A stretch of DNA of 10,960 bases from Rhodospirillales bacterium RIFCSPLOWO2_12_FULL_67_15 (GCA_001830475.1 MIAC01000094.1:1-10960), one strand, 5' to 3'; shown: positions 1 through 8,004, counted from the stretch's first letter. Program-made: numbers and translations. The notes: generated by a model not told the origin, from the letters alone.

Positions 1-1213
1 CGACCGGGCCAAGCAGCGCGAGCGTCGGCGCCGACGCGGTGAGGCGCCTGGCTATGCGGCGGACGGCGGCCAAATCCGCCGCCTCGATGTGGGCGACAAT
101 TTCCTCAGGGAGTATCGGGCGGCCGAAGAGCATGATCTGCCTGGCCGCCTGTTCGCAGCGCGCGGTGGTGCTCTCCAGCGTCATCAGGATGCTGGCTTTG
201 AGCTGGGCGCGGGCGCGCGCGATTTCGCCTTCGCCCAAGTCGTCGGCGGCGCGGACGATCTCGGCGGCGATCAGCTCGATCGCCTTGTCGGCGTCGCCCG
301 CGCTGGTGCCGGCGTAGACGCCAAACAGCCCGCCGTCGGCGTAGCACGACAGGAACGAGTAGATGTCGTAGGCGAGGCCATGCTCCTCGCGCACCTCCTG
401 GAACAGGCGCGAGGACATGCCGCCGCCGAACAGGGTCGAGAACACCGAGGCGGCGAAGAAGTCGGGATCGAGCGCGCCGATGCCGTCGAAGCCGAGCAGG
501 ATGTGCGCCTGCTCGAGATCGCGCGCCCGCCGGAACTCGCCCCCCCGGTAGGCGGCGGGCTCGGCCCTGGCGGCCTCGGTGCCGGGCAGCGCGTCGAAGG
601 TCTTGTCGACCAGCGCCACCAGCCAGTCGTGGTCGACCCGGCCGGCGGCGGCGACGACGGTGGTGGCGGGGCCGTAGTGCGCGCGCATGTAGCCGAGGAT
701 GGTCTCGCGCGGCAGCGTGCGGACCAGCTCGGTCGAGCCGAGAATCGACCGGCCGAGCGCCTGGCCGGGATAGGCCGTCTCCTGGAAATGATCGAAGATG
801 ATGTCGTCGGGCGTGTCGTTGGAGAGACCGATCTCCTGGAGGATGACGGAACGCTCGCGCTCCAGCTCCGCCGGCTCCAGGGTCGAATACTGGAGAATGT
901 CGGCGATCATGTCCACCGCCAGCGCCACGTCCTCGCGCAGCACCTTGGCGTGGAAGGCGGTGTACTCGCGGGTGGTGTGGGCGTTCATGTGCCCGCCGAC
1001 CGCCTCGATCTCCTCGGCGATCGCGCGCGCCGAACGCCTTCGCGTGCCCTTGAACGCCATGTGTTCGAGGAAATGGGAAACGCCGCTCAAGCGCTCGTCC
1101 TCGTGCCGGGTGCCGACGCCGACCCAGGCGCCGAAGGTGACGGTCTCGACCGTAAGCATGGAATCGGTCACGACCCTGAGGCCGCTCGGCAATTGGGTGA
1201 CGCGGACGGTCAT
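1..1213 (-). CDS. M16 family zinc peptidase (mitochondrial processing peptidase beta-like), C-terminus beyond window
   Basis: A zinc metallopeptidase of the pitrilysin/MPP family, probably acting on short or unfolded peptides; the bacterial substrate is not known. The 404 residues in the window begin TVRVTQLPSGLRVV after Met1. The inverted zinc motif HFLEH lies at residues 47-51, and the third ligand fits Glu127, 76 residues downstream as in MPP beta. The glycine-rich segment GGGMSSRLFQEVREEHGLAY is typical of the second half-domain. The frame is open to base 1 and ends in TLALLGPV, close to the usual C-terminus of about 420 residues, so only a few residues are missing. The start is the ATG at 1213-1211, which overlaps the thrC stop as ATGA. 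No Shine-Dalgarno sequence is seen, so translation probably depends on coupling to thrC. The family is certain; the substrate is not. Confidence 0.95.
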   Translation of the reverse strand, partial: MTVRVTQLPSGLRVVTDSMLTVETVTFGAWVGVGTRHEDERLSGVSHFLEHMAFKGTRRRSARAIAEEIEAVGGHMNAHTTREYTAFHAKVLREDVALAVDMIADILQYSTLEPAELERERSVILQEIGLSNDTPDDIIFDHFQETAYPGQALGRSILGSTELVRTLPRETILGYMRAHYGPATTVVAAAGRVDHDWLVALVDKTFDALPGTEAARAEPAAYRGGEFRRARDLEQAHILLGFDGIGALDPDFFAASVFSTLFGGGMSSRLFQEVREEHGLAYDIYSFLSCYADGGLFGVYAGTSAGDADKAIELIAAEIVRAADDLGEGEIARARAQLKASILMTLESTTARCEQAARQIMLFGRPILPEEIVAHIEAADLAAVRRIARRLTASAPTLALLGPV

Positions 1214-2616
1214 GGCCGGGCCCGCGCGTTGAGTCGCCCGGTGACGAACGCCTTGACCCCCGCTAAGTCGTTGACGAGCGTGGTGCAGCGTTCGGGCCGT
1301 TCGAACAGGTCGGCGAGCCGGGCCGGCAACGCCGGCCGCACGCCCGCGGCCGCCGCGACCGCGTCGGGGAACTTGGCCGGGTGCGCGGTCGCGAGCGCGA
1401 CCAGCGCGCCGTCGCCGGGACGATGGAGGGCCTCGCCGGCGGCGACGCCGATCGCCGAGTGCGGATCGAGCAGCTCGCCGCAGGAGCGGTGAATGTCGCG
1501 GATCGCGCCCGCCGTGCCCCGATCGTCAAGGCGGAAGCCCGCGAACAGCCGGGCGATGCGCCGCCACCGTTCGCGGCCGAAATCGGCGCGTCCCAAGCGG
1601 CGGAAGCCCTCCATCGCGGCGGCGAGCGGGGCGCTTTGGCGGTTCCACGCCTCGAACAGAAGCCGCTCGAAGTTGCTGGAAACCTGGATGTCCATGCTCG
1701 GACTCGTGGTCGGGACAACCTTCGCCGTTGCCATGACGCCTCGTCGCAAATAGCGGGTCAAGATGTCGTTGCGGTTTGAACCGACGATCAAGCGTCGGAT
1801 GGGCAGCCCCATGCGGCGGGCGACGTAGCCGGCATAAACGTTGCCGAAGTTGCCGGTCGGGACCGCGAACGAAAGCGCGCGCTCGGGCGCGCCGAGGCTC
1901 GCGCCGGCGGCGAAGTAGTAGGGAACCTGGGCCATGATCCGCGCCCAGTTGATGGAGTTGACCGCCGCGAGACGATGGCGGTCGCGGAAGGCGAGATCGT
2001 TGAACATCGCCTTTACCAGGTCCTGGCAGTCGTCGAAGGTGCCTTCGATCGCGATATTGTGGACGTTGGCGGAGCGCACCGTCGTCATCTGTCGGCGCTG
2101 GACCTCGGAAACGCGGCCGCGGGGATGAAGAATGAAAATCTCTACGCGCTCGCGGTCGCGGCAGGCCTCGATCGCCGCCGCGCCGGTATCGCCCGAGGTG
2201 GCGCCGACGATCGTCACCCTCTCGCCCAGCTTGGCGAGGACGTGGTCGAACAGCCGCCCGACCAGTTGGAGCGCATAGTCCTTGAAGGCGAGGGTCGGCC
2301 CGTGGAAAAGCTCCATCAGCCAGCGGTCGGGGCCGAGCTGCTTCAGGGGCGCGACCGCGGCGTGGCCGAAGCCGGCGTAAGTCTCCGCCACCAGCCGCTC
2401 GAACGCGGCGCGCGGGATCGCCCCGCCGACAAAGGGGCTCATGACCCGGGCCGCGATCTCGGCGTAGGCGCGCCCTTGCAGGGCGCGCAGTTCGTTCCGC
2501 GCGAGGCGCGGAAATTTTTCCGGCACGTAAAGGCCGCCGTCGCGGGCGAGACCGGCGAGCAGGACCTCGGCGAAGCCGAGGCGGGGCGCCCGGCCGCGGG
2601 TGGAGACGTATTTCAT
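1210..2616 (-). CDS. thrC: Threonine synthase
   Basis: A PLP enzyme that converts O-phospho-L-homoserine to L-threonine, the last step of threonine biosynthesis in the cytoplasm. The 468-residue length fits the proteobacterial form. The N-terminus MKYVSTRG and the segment DGGLYVPE (26-33) are family hallmarks. The PLP-binding lysine is Lys112 in FHGPTLAFKDYALQ. The phosphate-binding glycine-rich loop is GATSGDTGAAA, and PTGNFGN and SSNFERLLFE follow in the expected order. A frame extension 13 codons upstream exists, but Met at 2616 matches the family N-terminus and was chosen. The 3' end overlaps the M16 peptidase gene by 4 bases. The upstream M32 gene ends 54 bases away, so the three genes may be one operon. 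No strong ribosome-binding site precedes the start. Confidence 0.97.
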   Translation of the reverse strand: MKYVSTRGRAPRLGFAEVLLAGLARDGGLYVPEKFPRLARNELRALQGRAYAEIAARVMSPFVGGAIPRAAFERLVAETYAGFGHAAVAPLKQLGPDRWLMELFHGPTLAFKDYALQLVGRLFDHVLAKLGERVTIVGATSGDTGAAAIEACRDRERVEIFILHPRGRVSEVQRRQMTTVRSANVHNIAIEGTFDDCQDLVKAMFNDLAFRDRHRLAAVNSINWARIMAQVPYYFAAGASLGAPERALSFAVPTGNFGNVYAGYVARRMGLPIRRLIVGSNRNDILTRYLRRGVMATAKVVPTTSPSMDIQVSSNFERLLFEAWNRQSAPLAAAMEGFRRLGRADFGRERWRRIARLFAGFRLDDRGTAGAIRDIHRSCGELLDPHSAIGVAAGEALHRPGDGALVALATAHPAKFPDAVAAAAGVRPALPARLADLFERPERCTTLVNDLAGVKAFVTGRLNARARP

Positions 2617-2670
2617 GGCGGACGGAACCCTATACTCCGGGGGGGGGCGCGGCAAACCCCCGGCGGAGCG
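2617..2670 (-). other. M32-thrC intergenic gap with G9 tract and GC hairpin
   Basis: On the plus strand nine consecutive G lie at 2639-2647. The arms CCGGGGG (2637-2643) and CCCCCGG (2657-2663) can pair across a 13-base loop, giving a 7-bp all-GC stem between the M32 stop and the thrC start. No T-run follows in the direction of transcription, so it does not look like a standard intrinsic terminator. It could be an RNA-stability or processing element, or simply GC-rich noise. Confidence 0.4.
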
Positions 2671-4170
2671 CTAGCTTTCGCCAAGATAGCGCGCCCTGAG
2701 GTGGGCGAGGAAGTCGTCCGCGTCGAGCGGCCGGCCGGTGGCGGCGGCGACGATCTCTCCCGTCGCGACCGAGGCGGCGCGGGCGTGCACGTGTTCGCGC
2801 AGCCACGCGATCAGGGGCGCGAAACGCCCTCGGGCGATCTCTTGGGCCAGGTCCGGAAGGGCGCGGCGCGCGGCGGCGTAAAGTTGCGCCGCGGTCATGG
2901 CGCCGAGGGTGTAGGACGGGAAGTAGCCCCACGCGCCGTCGAACCAATGGATGTCCTGCAAACAGCCTTCGCGGTCGGTCGGCGGCACCAGGCCGAGGTG
3001 GCGGGTCATCCCTTCGGTCCAGGCCGCGGGCAGGTCGCGGGCGCGGAGATCGCCCGCGAGCATCGCCTGCTCGAGCCGGTGGCGGAGAATGACGTGCAGG
3101 GGATAGGTCACCTCGTCGGCATCGACGCGGATGAAGCCGGGCCGGACCCGGGTCGCGAGGGCGTGGAGATTGGCGGGCATCCACGCCGGACCGCCGGCGC
3201 CGAAGAATTCGCCGAGCATCGGCGCGAGGAAGGCGAAAAATTCCTGCGAGCGGCAGACCTGCATTTCGATCAGCAGGGATTGGCTTTCGTGCAGGCTCAT
3301 GCTCCGCGCCTCGCCGACCGGCTGGCCGCGCCACGCCTTGGGCAGGCCCATTTCGTAAAGGGCGTGCCCGGTTTCGTGCAGCGTGCTCATCAGTCCCGAG
3401 GCGAAATCGCTTTCGTCGTAGCGGGTGGTCAAGCGGATGTCGTCGGGAACGCCGCCGCAGAACGGGTGCGCGCTGACATCGAGTCGGCCGTGGGCGAAGT
3501 CGAATCCGAGCGCCTCCATCAGCCTCCGCGCGAGCCCGCGCTGCCGCTCGACCGGAAAAGTTCCCTCGGGGCGGATCGGCCGCGCCCGCGTTTCCTGGCG
3601 CTCCAGCGCCTTGGCCACGATCGGTGGCAGCTCGCGCTCGAGCAGGGCGAAGACGCGGTCGATGCCGGCGGCGCGAACCCCCGGCTCGTATTCGTCGAGG
3701 AGCGCGTCGTATGGGGAAAGGCCGAGTCTCGCCGCCTTGGCCCGGGCCGCCTCGCGCACGAGCTCGAGCACGGTTTCGAACGCGGGCAGCACGGCGGCGA
3801 AATCGGCGTTGGCCCGGGCATCGCGCCAGATCGCCTCGCAGGCGGCGCTGCCGCGGGTCAGCGCCATGACCAGGCTCTCGGAAAGCGCGGTCGCGTGCAC
3901 CCACATCCGGCGCATTTCGGCGACGTTGGCCCGCTGCCAGGGATCGAGGCTCCGGTCGGTCTCGGCTTCGGCGAGTCGGTCGTCGGTCCCGGGTTGGGCG
4001 AGAAGGTCGCGGCGCAGCGCGTGCAGCTCGGCGAGTTGTTCGGCGCGCGCACCCGAGCCGCCCTTCGGCATCATCGCGGCGCGGTCCCAGTTGAGCACGG
4101 CCGCCGCCTCGCCGAGCGCGGCGGCGCGGCGAAATTGACGCTCAAGCAGGGTGTAGGCGGTTTCGGGCAT
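2671..4170 (-). CDS. M32 family metallocarboxypeptidase (Taq-type)
   Basis: A cytoplasmic zinc carboxypeptidase that removes C-terminal amino acids from peptides with broad specificity. The protein has 499 residues, the usual family length (about 500). The M32 motifs are in order: DIRLTTRY (244-251, the DxRxT motif), the catalytic zinc motif HETGH at 265-269 with Glu266 as base, and HESQS at 294-298, where Glu295 is the expected third zinc ligand. The 26-residue spacing from His269 to Glu295 equals that of the Pyrococcus enzyme. The frame extends 34 codons further upstream, but that stretch lies in AT-rich intergenic DNA and lacks family similarity, so Met at 4170 (MPETAYTLLE) is preferred. 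No clear Shine-Dalgarno sequence is seen. It is the first gene of the minus-strand group that continues to thrC and is divergent from the porin. Confidence 0.95.
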   Translation of the reverse strand: MPETAYTLLERQFRRAAALGEAAAVLNWDRAAMMPKGGSGARAEQLAELHALRRDLLAQPGTDDRLAEAETDRSLDPWQRANVAEMRRMWVHATALSESLVMALTRGSAACEAIWRDARANADFAAVLPAFETVLELVREAARAKAARLGLSPYDALLDEYEPGVRAAGIDRVFALLERELPPIVAKALERQETRARPIRPEGTFPVERQRGLARRLMEALGFDFAHGRLDVSAHPFCGGVPDDIRLTTRYDESDFASGLMSTLHETGHALYEMGLPKAWRGQPVGEARSMSLHESQSLLIEMQVCRSQEFFAFLAPMLGEFFGAGGPAWMPANLHALATRVRPGFIRVDADEVTYPLHVILRHRLEQAMLAGDLRARDLPAAWTEGMTRHLGLVPPTDREGCLQDIHWFDGAWGYFPSYTLGAMTAAQLYAAARRALPDLAQEIARGRFAPLIAWLREHVHARAASVATGEIVAAATGRPLDADDFLAHLRARYLGES

Positions 4171-4468
4171 CTGGAATATTTCTACAAGGCTTGATCGGCT
4201 TGGGTGCGGAAATCGGCTGAAATCGTGGTTTTTTGCTTCGGACGCCAGGCCACTGTTGCAAAAATCGCACAATATTTAATCATTTGTGCAAGTGCAAAAT
4301 AAACTGATTGAAAACTAGCAAAACTTTGTTGCTGTATTGACGAAACCAGCGCCGTCTTTGGGCGTCCCTCGGGGCGTGGTAGACTTGTCAAAAGATGCAG
4401 GCTTTTGCGGGATCGAAAAACGGCATGTGACGAAGAAACAAGGACGCCCGGCGCGGCGAGAAAAAACA
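4171..4468. promoter_or_regulatory. AT-rich divergent intergenic region between the M32 peptidase and porin genes
   Basis: This 298-base gap contains the most AT-rich stretch of the window (about 4255-4340), in sharp contrast to the GC-rich genes on both sides. It must hold promoters for both divergent genes. It contains the tandem hexamer GTGCAA at 4286-4291 and 4292-4297. A short hairpin, CGTCC/GGGCG around 4364-4377, would lie in the porin leader. No small gene with a convincing ribosome-binding site was found. I could not place the porin promoter with confidence. Confidence 0.6.
4269..4297 (-). promoter_or_regulatory. Candidate sigma70-type promoter for the M32 peptidase gene
   Basis: On the minus strand a -35-like TTGCAC (4297-4292) is followed after exactly 17 bases by a -10-like TATTGT (4274-4269). 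It sits in the AT-rich island and would give a leader of roughly 90 bases before the M32 start. A second TTGCAC copy is directly adjacent. Matches to consensus are partial (3/6 and 4/6), so this is a prediction from spacing and context. Confidence 0.35.
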
Positions 4469-5611
4469 ATGAAACTCCATTCGCACGATGACAAAACCAA
4501 GACTTTGCTCGCCGGCGTGCTCGCCGCTTGGAGCTTTGCGATCGCATGTCCTGCCGGGGCCGCCGACAATCTCAGCAACGGCCAGCCCAAGGTCAAGCTC
4601 ATCATCGGCGGTCACGTCGCCAAGGCGGTGCTGTTTGCCGACGACGGCAAGACCTCGCGCACCATGATCGTCGACAACGGCGCCGCGACCACGCGGTTCA
4701 ACTTCTTGGCGGAAGCGCCAGTCACGGAAGATTTCGCCTTCGGCGCCCAGCTCGAGTTCGAACAATCCACCAACAATTCGGGCTCCGTCACGCTCCACGA
4801 AGGCAACGGCGACAACAGCCGCGCCAACGCCAGCCTCACCAAGCGCGTGGCGGAGGTCACGATGACCGACAGGCGCTTCGGCAAGATCTGGCTCGGCCAT
4901 GGCAGCACCGCGACCGACGCGATCGTCGAATCGGACCTTTCCGGCACCGCCGTTTCCGGCAACTACGCCGACTCCGCGGTGATCGGCACCGCGTTCGTCT
5001 TCTTCAACGATCAGACGAAAAGCTGGGATGGCCCCGCGGTCGGCGACGTCGTCGTCTCGCTCAACGGCAGCCTGGACGACCGCATCCGTTACGACACCCC
5101 GACCATCGGCGGATTTTTCGCCTCGGCCTCGTTCACCTCGGGCGGGCCGGGAGAAGCGGCGCTGCGCTATGCCGACAAGATTGGATCGTTCGAGCTCGCC
5201 GCCGCGATCGGCTATGCCAACTTGAGCGGCATCAACACGACCGTCGACGATCGCGTCGTCGGCTCGGCTTCGATCCTGCACGAGAGCGGGCTCAATCTGT
5301 CGATCTCCGCCGGCCGCCAGAATCACAAGGACGCGGCCCGCGACGACGGCAAAAGCATCTACGGCAAGGTCGGCTACATCGCCAAGCTCTTCGGGGTCGG
5401 CCCGACCGCCTTTGGGCTCGATTACGGCGTCTACGACGACTACGGCCAGAATAACGACGAGGCGAAGATTTACTCGTTCGGCGTCGTCCAGCACTTCGAG
5501 GAGATCGGCAGCCAGCTCTACCTGCTGGGCAAGGCCTACGAGCTCGACCGGACCGACACGAGCTTCGACGACATCCGGCTCCTGATGGTCGGCGCCCGCG
5601 TCGTGTTCTGA
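4469..5611 (+). CDS. Outer-membrane porin (gram-negative porin family)
   Basis: A 380-residue predicted beta-barrel that would let small solutes cross the outer membrane; substrate preference is unknown. A signal peptide is visible: positive or polar residues 1-11, a hydrophobic core at about 13-26, and a likely cleavage after the AGA or GAA of residues 29-32. The mature protein shows alternating amphipathic strands, short Asp/Gly/Asn-rich turns, the segment FGKIWLGHGSTATD typical of alphaproteobacterial porins, a strand beginning RIRYDTPTIGGF, and a terminal phenylalanine (GARVVF), the BAM-recognition signature. The frame can be extended 44 codons upstream to a TTG, but the signal peptide places the start at the ATG at 4469. 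Cys27 follows a poor lipobox-like AIA, so lipoprotein processing is unlikely. The gene is monocistronic, divergent from the M32 gene, and ends 7 bases from the convergent ctaB stop. Confidence 0.85.
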   Translation: MKLHSHDDKTKTLLAGVLAAWSFAIACPAGAADNLSNGQPKVKLIIGGHVAKAVLFADDGKTSRTMIVDNGAATTRFNFLAEAPVTEDFAFGAQLEFEQSTNNSGSVTLHEGNGDNSRANASLTKRVAEVTMTDRRFGKIWLGHGSTATDAIVESDLSGTAVSGNYADSAVIGTAFVFFNDQTKSWDGPAVGDVVVSLNGSLDDRIRYDTPTIGGFFASASFTSGGPGEAALRYADKIGSFELAAAIGYANLSGINTTVDDRVVGSASILHESGLNLSISAGRQNHKDAARDDGKSIYGKVGYIAKLFGVGPTAFGLDYGVYDDYGQNNDEAKIYSFGVVQHFEEIGSQLYLLGKAYELDRTDTSFDDIRLLMVGARVVF

Positions 5612-5618
5612 CCGCCGT

Positions 5619-6635
5619 TTAGACCAGCGCCGCGAGCGCCCGGTCGGCGAGCAGGGCGACGAAGATCAAAAACAGATACAAGATCGAGTAGAGGAACATC
5701 GGCCGCGCCGGCGCGACGCCCGGATCGCGCGCGAGCCGGATCGCGTGGCCCGCGAAGACGGCGCCGAGCGCGACCGCGGCCGCGCCGTAAAGCCAGCCCG
5801 CCATGCCGATCGCGACCGGCGCGAGCGTCGCCGGCAGCAGCGCGGCGGTATAGGCGAGCATGAGGCGCTTGGTCGCCTGCGCGCCGGCAACGACCGGCAT
5901 CATCGGCACGCCGGCGGCGGCGTAGTCGGCGTTGCGGTAAAGGGCGAGCGCCCACGAATGCGGCGGGGTCCAGAGAAAGATGATCGCGAACAGAGCGAGC
6001 GCGCCGAACCCGACATCGCCGGTGACCGCCGCCCAGCCGATCATCGGCGGCAGCGCCCCCGAGGCGCCGCCGATGACGATGTTCTGCGGCGTGCGCCGCT
6101 TCAGCCACACGGTGTAGACGATCACGTAATAAAGAATGGTCAGCGCGAGCAGCAGGGCGGCGGCGGCGTTCACGAACGCGGCCATGGCGGCGACGCCTAA
6201 GGTCCCGAGCACGATCCCCGTCGCCAGCGCCGCGACCGGCCGCATGCGTCCCGCCGGGATCGGGCGGTTCATGGTCCGGCGCATGATCCGGTCGATGTCC
6301 TCGTCGTACCACATGTTGATGGCGCCCGAGGCGCCCGCGCCGGCGGCGATGCAGGCGACGGCGATCACGGCGGTCACGGGCGCGATCGTGCCGGGCGCGA
6401 GCGCCAGGCCGACGCAGGCCGTGAAAACGACGAGCGACATCACTCGGGGCTTGAGGATGACGGCGTAATCCGCAACCCGAAAACGATGGCGATCCTCGGC
6501 GGCTTTCGTTCCGGGCGGCGCGGTCCCGCCGGTCGGCGGGCAAAAAACAGAATCCGCGTCGGAAGCATGAATATCGGAAGCCCGGGTCACGGACATCGGC
6601 GAAGGTCGATCCTCGAAGGTTGCGGGGATGGCCAT
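5619..6635 (-). CDS. ctaB: Protoheme IX farnesyltransferase (heme O synthase)
   Basis: An integral membrane prenyltransferase that adds a farnesyl group to heme B to make heme O, the precursor of heme A for the aa3 oxidase encoded next door. The 338-residue protein carries the UbiA-family Asp-rich motif NMWYDEDIDRIMRRTMNRP (107-125) and the CtaB-specific loop YTVWLKRRTPQNIVIGG (174-190), followed by GALPPMIGW. Several hydrophobic helices span the remainder. The first 50 residues are polar and poorly conserved. Met at 6635 begins one base after the stop of the preceding gene (TAAAATG), which suggests coupling; Met14 at 6596 is an alternative start. It is the last gene of a minus-strand oxidase-assembly unit. 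In many alphaproteobacteria ctaB instead lies downstream of coxA on the same strand. Confidence 0.97.
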   Translation of the reverse strand: MAIPATFEDRPSPMSVTRASDIHASDADSVFCPPTGGTAPPGTKAAEDRHRFRVADYAVILKPRVMSLVVFTACVGLALAPGTIAPVTAVIAVACIAAGAGASGAINMWYDEDIDRIMRRTMNRPIPAGRMRPVAALATGIVLGTLGVAAMAAFVNAAAALLLALTILYYVIVYTVWLKRRTPQNIVIGGASGALPPMIGWAAVTGDVGFGALALFAIIFLWTPPHSWALALYRNADYAAAGVPMMPVVAGAQATKRLMLAYTAALLPATLAPVAIGMAGWLYGAAAVALGAVFAGHAIRLARDPGVAPARPMFLYSILYLFLIFVALLADRALAALV

Positions 6636-6636
6636 T

Positions 6637-8004
6637 TTACACGTTCCGCCCGCGGCGCAAAAGCGCCGCCGCCACTGTAACGATGAACAAAACGCCGCCC
6701 ATGACCGCGATCAAGGCGCCGAAGCCGTTGAGATAAAGCCCGAGTTTCGCCCCCAGCTCGACGAGCCCTTGCGCCTCCCCGGCGGCCTTGCGCGGGGCGC
6801 CGTAGCCCCCGGCCCAAAAGAGGCCCAGGCTGGCGATCGCCTGGCCGGCGCCGTAGAGCCAGATTTGGAGGACGAGGAGCCGGCGCGCGCGCGGCGCCCG
6901 TCCGGCCGCGGGCAGCGCGACGCCTAAGAAAACCCCCATCAGCGCCAGGTTGATTCCGCCGATGACGCCGTGATAGTGCGCGGGCGTGCGCGTGTCGGCG
7001 CCGTCCACGAACAGGCCGAGGATTCCGCCGATGGCGAAGACCGCGACCGAAAGCGCGAGCGCGAGGAACGCCGGTTCCCGGCGCAACTCCGGCCGCGCAC
7101 GCGCGGCCGGTAGCAGGCCGCGGGCGAGAACGCCGGCCGCGAGCAGGGGTGCGGGTGCGAGCGCGTATTGCAGAAGAGCGAAGGCTTCCCATCGCGCCGA
7201 GGCCTGGACATCGAGCCGGAGATCGATGGCGAAGCCGCCGAGCGCGCCCAAGAAAAGCAAAAGGGCGGCAAGGCGAAGGGCCGTCTTATCGAGCACCTCG
7301 TCATGCGAATGCATGCCTCTCGGCATGACGCCGAGAATCTTCTCCGCGAGCGCGATCCAGGCCGCGATCAGGATCGCGACATTGAGAAACTGGAGAATAT
7401 GCCCCCCGCCCCAGAACAGGGCCTCGTTGAAATCGTAGGACGGCGCAAAGGGCCAAAGCGCGGCCGCGGACCGGGCGAAGGCCGCGAGCGCGAGGAGATA
7501 AATCGCTCCGCCGGCGGCGAGCATGAGCGCGAAAGGGGTATCCGGAATTCGCCGTCTTGCGCTGGCGGCGAGAAAACGCACGACCGGTAACAGCAGTGCG
7601 CCGGCGAGCAGAGCGAGTCCGGCGTAAAACGGCGGATCGGCGATGGCCGGGATGTAGTTGTTGAGGGTCGGCTCGCCACGATTTGAAAATGAAGGAATCA
7701 GCAGGAGAACGGAGGAAATTGAAACGCCGCCAAGAGCGATCCGGTCGAGCGCCGCGTTTGGCGAAGAGGGGAGGGCGAGGACGAGCAGCAAACCGAAAGC
7801 GGCGAGGAACCAGACGACGAAGGAAAAAACCACGTGCGCGACCAAGCCGCGCTCGAAAAACGCCACCGGCCAGGGGAAAAGGGTCTGGCTTCCGGGGATG
7901 CGCGAAAGCGCGAGAAGCACGGCCATGACGCCGGCGAGCGCGAGCGCGAGCACGCCGAGCGCCATCCATGCGCGCAACAAGGTCCGGTCCGGAACTTCAG
8001 CCAT
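6637..8004 (-). CDS. Heme-copper oxidase subunit I-like membrane protein lacking most of the CuB site
   Basis: A 455-residue protein with about 12 hydrophobic segments, the number in oxidase subunit I. Aligning by eye to the CoxA of this window gives collinear motifs. His57 in the second helix matches the low-spin heme ligand. His202 in LFWGGGHILQF matches the helix VI CuB ligand. His343 and His345 in PAHYHGVIGG match the helix X high-spin and low-spin heme ligands. The helix VII pair, His305-His306 in CoxA, is Gly256-Gly257 in GALGGFAIDLRLDV, and the cross-linking Tyr four residues after the helix VI His is Phe206. The spacing Gly257-His343 (86) is close to 85 in CoxA. It probably still binds two hemes but not CuB, so it is unlikely to reduce O2. 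It overlaps the DUF420 gene by 8 bases and precedes ctaB by one base. A role in heme delivery, assembly or electron transfer is inference. Confidence 0.8.
   Translation of the reverse strand: MAEVPDRTLLRAWMALGVLALALAGVMAVLLALSRIPGSQTLFPWPVAFFERGLVAHVVFSFVVWFLAAFGLLLVLALPSSPNAALDRIALGGVSISSVLLLIPSFSNRGEPTLNNYIPAIADPPFYAGLALLAGALLLPVVRFLAASARRRIPDTPFALMLAAGGAIYLLALAAFARSAAALWPFAPSYDFNEALFWGGGHILQFLNVAILIAAWIALAEKILGVMPRGMHSHDEVLDKTALRLAALLLFLGALGGFAIDLRLDVQASARWEAFALLQYALAPAPLLAAGVLARGLLPAARARPELRREPAFLALALSVAVFAIGGILGLFVDGADTRTPAHYHGVIGGINLALMGVFLGVALPAAGRAPRARRLLVLQIWLYGAGQAIASLGLFWAGGYGAPRKAAGEAQGLVELGAKLGLYLNGFGALIAVMGGVLFIVTVAAALLRRGRNV

Noticed and set aside
540..546. Run of seven C in the M16 gene as a possible frameshift
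   Set aside because: The reading frame stays open and keeps family-like sequence (YRGGEFRRARDLEQAH) through the run, so there is no sign of an indel.
89..1492. 467-codon plus-strand open frame opposite the M16 peptidase and thrC
   Set aside because: It lies antisense to two well-supported genes, has low-complexity Gly/Ala/Arg/Asp composition, and is explained by GC-rich codon bias removing stops from the complementary frame.
2629..2634. TATAGG as a -10 box for thrC
   Set aside because: It would leave a leader of only a few bases before the start codon and has no matching -35, so chance is the better explanation.
1975..4194. 739-codon plus-strand open frame opposite thrC and the M32 peptidase
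   Set aside because: Its length is striking, but it spans two clear minus-strand genes and their gap, shows no recognisable domain, and has the composition of a complement shadow.
4171..4272. 34-codon N-terminal extension of the M32 peptidase
   Set aside because: It falls in AT-rich intergenic DNA overlapping the candidate promoter, and the protein reaches the normal family length without it.
4337..4468. Upstream TTG start extending the porin by 44 codons
   Set aside because: The extension would bury the signal peptide internally. The ATG at 4469 begins a normal signal sequence.
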